Shown here: positions 16,985-20,937 of the stretch, one piece after another
Position numbering within the stretch: position 1 is the stretch's first letter
How the letters are laid out: each line of letters opens with the position of its first letter
DNA from: an uncultured Actinomycetes bacterium
GTDB taxonomy: Bacteria > Actinomycetota > Actinomycetes > Nanopelagicales > Nanopelagicaceae
Direction of reading: 5' to 3'
DNA length: 20,937 nucleotides
NCBI GenBank assembly: GCA_903898855.1
Contig: CAIUHB010000008.1
Coordinates: 1-20,937 of the forward strand
Notes under the pieces: model-generated
Database searches by the model: none
The model's input: only the letters and a program-made list of their open reading frames with translations
What the model was told of the DNA's origin: nothing
Made by a program: the position numbers and the translations under genes

Positions 16985-17135
16985 GTCAGAAGAGCTCTCT
17001 AAACTCTGAAGTTAAAGTAGAGAGTTAGGTCGTGTCGTTCATTGAATCACGGTCTTCCAAGACCTACCCTTAAGGCACTACAAACCCCCTTTTGTAGAGA
17101 TCCGAGAGGATCCTTCCCCCAGAAGTGAGAGTGGC
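16985..17135 (+). promoter_or_regulatory. Structured control region before the second MerR gene
   Basis: The 151-base gap holds four successive inverted repeats. They are CTCTCTA/TAGAGAG (16995-17001, 17018-17024), GGTCT/AGACC (17051-17055, 17060-17064), CTACAAA/TTTGTAG (17078-17084, 17091-17097; loop CCCCCT) and GATCC/GGATC (17099-17103, 17108-17112; loop GAGA). CCTTAAGG at 17068-17075 is a further palindrome. The first repeat encloses AAGTTAAAGT, in the style of MerR operators. None is followed by a T-run, so these are more likely operators or leader RNA stems than terminators. Confidence 0.5.
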
Positions 17136-17660
17136 ATGACAGCTTCACAGACCCCTGATATCGGTTATCGCGGCGCTACTGCATGCATGGCCGCAGGTAT
17201 TACCTACCGCCAACTCGACTACTGGGCCCGCACAGGTTTAGTTGTTCCCAGCATTCAAAGCGCGACTGGTTCTGGCTCTCAACGCCTATATGGCTTTCGC
17301 GACATCTTGGTTTTGAAAATTGTTAAGCGCTTATTGGATACAGGCGTCTCGCTTCAAAATATTCGCACAGCGGTAGAACATCTGCGCGAGCGTGGCGTAG
17401 CCGACCTGGAAGCAATGACTCTCATGAGTGATGGCGCCACGATTTTTGAGTGCACAACACCCGATGACATCGTGGACCTCCTTAAAGGTGGACAGGGAGT
17501 CTTTGGTATCGCTATTGGAAAGGTCTGGAGCGAGGTCGAAGGTTCATTGGCCACACTTCAAGGTGAATCCAGCCTTGATGGCTCAGTAGTCGTTGCCAGT
17601 GGCGTAGATAACCCCATCTCCGATGAACTTTCCGAGCGTAGAAAGCGCAGAGGCGCCTAA
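17136..17660 (+). CDS. MerR-family regulator, Rv1830 type
   Basis: The 174-residue protein carries a MerR helix-turn-helix at residues 9-80: GYRGATACMAAGITYRQLDYWARTGLVVPS, GSQRLYGFRDILVLKIVKRLLDTGVSLQNIRTAV. A C-terminal part follows (FECTTPDDIVDLLKGGQGVFGIAIGKVWSEVEG), ending in a basic tail RRKRRGA. The family sits between the bifunctional nuclease and gcvP genes throughout Actinobacteria (Rv1830). Its effector is not known to me, and Cys17 and the Cys in FECTT do not form a known metal site. The weak ribosome site is GAGAG just before ATG 17136. The upstream region is rich in inverted repeats and may be its own operator. Control of the adjacent gcvP is plausible but not shown by sequence. 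Confidence 0.87.
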   Translation: MTASQTPDIGYRGATACMAAGITYRQLDYWARTGLVVPSIQSATGSGSQRLYGFRDILVLKIVKRLLDTGVSLQNIRTAVEHLRERGVADLEAMTLMSDGATIFECTTPDDIVDLLKGGQGVFGIAIGKVWSEVEGSLATLQGESSLDGSVVVASGVDNPISDELSERRKRRGA

Positions 17661-17728
17661 AACTCTTTATTCTTCCCTCATAGCCTGCAGAGCTTCCAAG
17701 CAACTGCACTGAATCTGGGGGAGTACTC

Positions 17729-20578
17729 GTGAGTGAAATTCGCTCTAAGTTCGAAGATCGCCACATCGGTCCTAATGACGAGCAGATTTCACATTTGCTT
17801 AATACTTTAGGTGAGAGCGATCTTGAATCCTTCATTGCAAAAGTTGTACCAGCCAATATCGCGATAGCCGAGAAACTTCAGAGCGTTCTCCCAGCCGCAG
17901 CTTCGGAAGTCGAAGCGATTGAAGAGCTAAAAGTTATGGCGGCTAAGAATTCAACTGTTAAATCATTTGTGGGAATGGGATATTACGGAACCATCACTCC
18001 ACCGGTAATTCTTCGCAATGTTTTAGAGAACCCAGCTTGGTACACCGCTTATACGCCATATCAACCAGAGATCAGCCAAGGTCGACTTGAAGCAATCTTT
18101 GCCTTCCAAACCGTCATTGCCGATTTAACAGGACTCCCAATTTCAAATGCCTCGATGCTCGATGAGGCAACTTCCGCTGCGGAAGCGATGACACTGGCCA
18201 GACGAGTATGGAGCGGTGATGATTCAGCGGTATTTGTTGTTGATAAAAATCTACATTCCCATATCGCGGCAGTAATCAATACGCGAGCCAATCCATTGCA
18301 TATTGAAGTTGTTGAGCATGATTTTTCCCAACCTCTAACCTCAATCGGTAAAGAGATTTTTGGCGCAATTATTTCTCACATCTCCACTTACGGTGATGTG
18401 ACAAATCCAGAAAGTGCAATTGAATATTTACATTCCCACAATGCACTAGCAATCATGGCAGTGGATCTATTGGCACTTACTGTGCTTAAGTCGCCAGGGG
18501 AGTGGGGCGCAGATGTAGCAATTGGTTCCGCACAACGCTTTGGTATTCCGATGGGCTTTGGCGGACCACATGCAGGATTTATGTCGGTGAAATCAGGTCT
18601 AGAGCGCTCCATTCCTGGACGCTTGGTTGGTCAATCTATTGATTCCCATGGAAATCCAGCATTTAGATTGGCGCTGCAAACTCGCGAACAACATATTCGT
18701 CGCGATAAGGCGACTTCAAATATTTGTACCGCCCAAGTACTTCTTGCAAATATGTCAGGTTTCTATGCAATGTGGCATGGACCGCAAGGTTTGAAAGCCA
18801 TTGCAGAGCGCGTTAATGCATATGCCCACTCCTTCGCAGCCGCTCTTGGAGAGAAGGTTGCAAATAGCTCCTACTTCGACACTATTACGATCTCTGATGT
18901 CGATGCCGATTCGATGGTGAACAAAGCGCTTGCATCTGGATATAACCTTCGAAAGATTGATGCAAAGCGGATTTCAATTTCTTTCGATGAATCCACAACG
19001 GATAAAGATGTTGCAGTACTTGCAGAAGTATTTGGCGTCAAAGTTTCACCGGTTGGATCTCAATTGGAGAAGAGCCAGATTCGAAAGAGCGACTACTTAA
19101 CCCATCCACTCTTTCATACCTATCATTCGGAAACATCGATGCTGAGATACCTGCGTTCACTCGCCGATAAGGATTTGGCGCTTGATCGCACCATGATTCC
19201 ATTGGGCTCATGCACGATGAAGTTAAATGCAACTACCGAGATGATTCCTGTTACCTGGCCGGAATTCAATTCTCTTCATCCCTTTGCACCATCCAATCAA
19301 AGCAATGGAATGCGCGAATTAATCTCTCAACTCTCTGAGTGGCTGATCAAAATCACCGGTTACGACGCAGTCTCTTTGCAACCAAATGCTGGTTCGCAAG
19401 GTGAGTTTGCTGGATTGCTGGCAATTCGAAAGTATTTGGATGCTCGAGGTGAAACCCACCGAAATATTTGTCTAATTCCTTCAAGTGCGCATGGCACTAA
19501 CGCAGCTTCAGCAGTCATGGCTGGAATGAAAGTAGTAGTTGTTGCATGCGATGACGATGGAAATGTAAGTCTTGATGATATTAAGGCGAAGATAGGGGAG
19601 TACCGCGATGTACTCGCAGCCCTTATGGTTACCTACCCATCTACTCACGGCGTATTTGAAGAGGCGATCTCAGAAATTTGTGAGTTGATTCATGATGCAG
19701 GTGGTCAGGTTTATGTCGATGGAGCAAACCTCAACGCGCTAGTTGGAACAGCCCAACCTGGAAAATTTGGTGCAGATGTATCGCACTTAAATCTCCATAA
19801 GACATTTTGTATTCCTCACGGTGGCGGGGGACCAGGCGTCGGACCTGTTATCTCACGCGCGCATTTAGCTCCTTACCTTCCAAATCATCCGTTGGATGAA
19901 TTGAGTGGACCAGCGACTGGTCCTGGACCTGTCAGCTCGGCTCCATTTGGTTCGGCCTCAATTTTGCCAATTTCTTGGAGCTACATCCGCATGATGGGTG
20001 GCGATGGTTTAACAAAGGCCACTCAAGTGGCAATTTTGAGTGCTAATTATCTGGCAGCGAAATTGGATACGCATTTCCCGGTTCTCTACAAAGGCGCTAA
20101 TGGCTACATCGCTCATGAGTGCATTATTGATCTCCGCGAAATCACCAAGAAGACCGGCGTCACAGTTGATGATGTGGCAAAGCGTTTAATGGACCACGGA
20201 TTCCACGCACCAACAGTCTCGTTCCCAGTTGCAGGAACGTTGATGATTGAACCGACCGAATCGGAAGATTTACGGGAACTTGACCGTTTTGTCGATGCGA
20301 TGGTCTCAATCCGTGCTGAGATTGCGCTAATAGAAGCTAATGAGCTGACTATCGAAGAATCTCCACTGCGCTTCGCACCTCACACAACCTCAGATCTACT
20401 TCGCCCTGAATGGGATAGAAAGTACTCACGTGAGGTTGGTGCTTATCCACGAGGTAAGGCCATTGGTATGGGCGTGATGGAGAAATATTGGCCAGCTGCT
20501 GGTCGAATTGATGGTGTCTATGGCGACCGAAACTTGGTCTGCTCATGTCTTCCAATCGAAGATTTGGCTATCAATTAG
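17729..20578 (+). CDS. gcvP: Glycine dehydrogenase (decarboxylating), P protein
   Basis: The P protein uses pyridoxal phosphate to decarboxylate glycine and passes the aminomethyl group to GcvH. At 949 residues it is the single-chain form with both halves. The N-terminal half opens [20 protein letters not shown] and contains [40 protein letters not shown]. The C-terminal half has [33 protein letters not shown] and the cofactor lysine K691 in [23 protein letters not shown] 17729 is preceded by GGGGGAG, a strong ribosome site. It is 68 bases after the MerR gene, and no glycine riboswitch pattern is visible there. A palindrome (AGAACTCAAGTTCT, 20577-20590) overlaps its stop codon, and a strong hairpin follows. 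Confidence 0.97.
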   Translation: MSEIRSKFEDRHIGPNDEQISHLLNTLGESDLESFIAKVVPANIAIAEKLQSVLPAAASEVEAIEELKVMAAKNSTVKSFVGMGYYGTITPPVILRNVLENPAWYTAYTPYQPEISQGRLEAIFAFQTVIADLTGLPISNASMLDEATSAAEAMTLARRVWSGDDSAVFVVDKNLHSHIAAVINTRANPLHIEVVEHDFSQPLTSIGKEIFGAIISHISTYGDVTNPESAIEYLHSHNALAIMAVDLLALTVLKSPGEWGADVAIGSAQRFGIPMGFGGPHAGFMSVKSGLERSIPGRLVGQSIDSHGNPAFRLALQTREQHIRRDKATSNICTAQVLLANMSGFYAMWHGPQGLKAIAERVNAYAHSFAAALGEKVANSSYFDTITISDVDADSMVNKALASGYNLRKIDAKRISISFDESTTDKDVAVLAEVFGVKVSPVGSQLEKSQIRKSDYLTHPLFHTYHSETSMLRYLRSLADKDLALDRTMIPLGSCTMKLNATTEMIPVTWPEFNSLHPFAPSNQSNGMRELISQLSEWLIKITGYDAVSLQPNAGSQGEFAGLLAIRKYLDARGETHRNICLIPSSAHGTNAASAVMAGMKVVVVACDDDGNVSLDDIKAKIGEYRDVLAALMVTYPSTHGVFEEAISEICELIHDAGGQVYVDGANLNALVGTAQPGKFGADVSHLNLHKTFCIPHGGGGPGVGPVISRAHLAPYLPNHPLDELSGPATGPGPVSSAPFGSASILPISWSYIRMMGGDGLTKATQVAILSANYLAAKLDTHFPVLYKGANGYIAHECIIDLREITKKTGVTVDDVAKRLMDHGFHAPTVSFPVAGTLMIEPTESEDLRELDRFVDAMVSIRAEIALIEANELTIEESPLRFAPHTTSDLLRPEWDRKYSREVGAYPRGKAIGMGVMEKYWPAAGRIDGVYGDRNLVCSCLPIEDLAIN

Positions 20579-20596
20579 AACTCAAGTTCTGGGAAC

Positions 20597-20628
20597 GGGC
20601 GGGGAGTAGAACTCTTCGCCCTCTTAAT
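20597..20628 (+). terminator. Terminator hairpin after gcvP
   Basis: Bases 20597-20607 pair with 20611-20621 in an unbroken 11-bp stem (two G-U pairs) around the loop AGA, followed by TCTTAATT. The stem is strong and the tail moderately T-rich, so it most likely ends the gcvP transcript. Confidence 0.75.
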
Positions 20629-20739
20629 TCGTAGTTGACATAATGTAGATTATCGGCGATATACCTAAAGGTAGATAACGGGTAGTTGACCTGAAAATGC
20701 CTCCAAAAACGGCTTTAAATGGCTCCTAAGAAGCTCTCT
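20629..20739. other. Intergenic region with a plus-strand promoter-like element
   Basis: No gene is visible here. GTAGTTGAC occurs twice (20631-20639, 20682-20690). The first copy provides a perfect -35 TTGACA (20635-20640), with GATATA 17 bases or TATACC 19 bases downstream as possible -10 boxes. TACCTAAAGGTA (20662-20673) is a 12-base palindrome at the expected transcript start. No plus-strand gene follows inside the window, so a real promoter here would give a noncoding or antisense RNA. Confidence 0.35.
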
Positions 20740-20763
20740 CTTAATTGTTGATCACCAATTAAG
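20740..20763. repeat. 24-bp near-perfect palindrome at the 3' end of the edge gene
   Basis: CTTAATTG (20740-20747) and CAATTAAG (20756-20763) flank a TGATCA core (20749-20754); only the pair 20748/20755 is mismatched. It spans the minus-strand stop codon at 20752-20754. As RNA it would fold on either strand, but no T-run follows on the minus strand, so it is a weak terminator candidate or a protein-binding site. Confidence 0.5.
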
Positions 20764-20937
20764 GGCTGAGATTAACCGGTCAATACTGGCTCCAAGGCCA
20801 TAATCATTCTTGTATTGGTAAATCTCATCCAGGCTAGGCGGAGCTTTTGGTAGTGAAAAATCGACTTTTGGCAGGTCAATATCTTTGGCGCAATGAACCA
20901 AAGTTGGCGCTATCGCGGCATAGTCGGCCGACTCCAA
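20752..20937 (-). CDS. Unrecognised protein, 3' part only
   Basis: An open frame enters from the right window edge and ends at TGA 20752-20754, giving at least 61 C-terminal residues. They include HCAKDIDLPKVDF, PKAPPSLDEIYQYKNDYGL and the end IDRLISALNW. I do not recognise the family. The frame is open to the last base of the window, so the true start probably lies outside it. The last 25 residues look helical and the middle is proline-rich. It converges on gcvP. Coding status is supported by sensible composition and by the lack of any plus-strand alternative, but not by homology. Confidence 0.5.
   Translation of the reverse strand: MESADYAAIAPTLVHCAKDIDLPKVDFSLPKAPPSLDEIYQYKNDYGLGASIDRLISALNW

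Noticed and set aside
16985..17135. CRISPR array or tandem repeat before the second MerR gene
   Set aside because: The repeats are different inverted pairs, not copies of one direct repeat with spacers.
17661..17728. Possible glycine riboswitch before gcvP or gcvH
   Set aside because: The 68 bases before gcvP and the 9 bases before gcvH are too short and lack the conserved glycine aptamer core. The longer region before the MerR gene does not match it either.

Overview
The window reads as housekeeping chromosome from an actinobacterium. The gene order follows two conserved actinobacterial blocks. In Mycobacterium tuberculosis terms these are Rv1693 to Rv1713 (small protein, tlyA, NAD kinase, recN, pyrG, xerD, parA, scpA, scpB, rluB, cmk, der) and Rv1826 to Rv1832 (gcvH, garA, MerR, bifunctional nuclease, MerR, gcvP). 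Base composition looks close to balanced, unusually AT-rich for this phylum. Genes overlap or nearly touch, cmk and der are fused, and several genes usual in this synteny are absent. Together this suggests a small-genome freshwater lineage such as the acI group (Nanopelagicales). That placement is an inference from layout, not a search result.

Layout. Positions 1 to 175 hold the end of an rRNA operon (5S rRNA and its terminator). Positions 249 to 6783 carry a plus-strand run: an SSB-like protein, a 57-residue conserved protein, tlyA, nadK, recN, pyrG and xerD. Positions 6780 to 8099 are the only complete minus-strand island: a ParA ATPase followed by a small ribbon-helix-helix-like protein, ending tail to tail with xerD. 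A short divergent promoter region separates parA from scpA, scpB and rluB. After a 243-base AT-rich spacer come aroH, tyrA and the cmk-der fusion. Then follow tRNA-Pro(GGG), a CDP-alcohol phosphatidyltransferase, gcvH, garA, an FtsR-type MerR gene, a bifunctional-nuclease-family gene, a second MerR gene with a structured upstream region, and gcvP with a strong terminator hairpin. The window ends in the 3' part of an unrecognised minus-strand gene.

How the genes work together. RecN, XerD, ParA, ScpA and ScpB are DNA repair, dimer resolution and chromosome segregation functions. TlyA, RluB, Der and the 5S rRNA concern ribosome building and modification. AroH and TyrA are the chorismate-to-tyrosine branch. 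GcvH and GcvP are two of the four glycine cleavage proteins, and between them lie the GarA-type switch of 2-oxoglutarate and glutamate flux and two MerR regulators.

Most novel candidate. No clearly foreign or defence-type system is visible. The best lead is the ParA plus ribbon-helix-helix pair. Its promoter contains a 6-bp inverted repeat (8109-8114 and 8126-8131) spanning the -35/-10 region, and it faces scpAB. It looks like an autoregulated partition-like module beside the condensin genes. Other leads are apparent leaderless promoters (TANNNT six to eight bases before ATG) and several unexplained palindromes.
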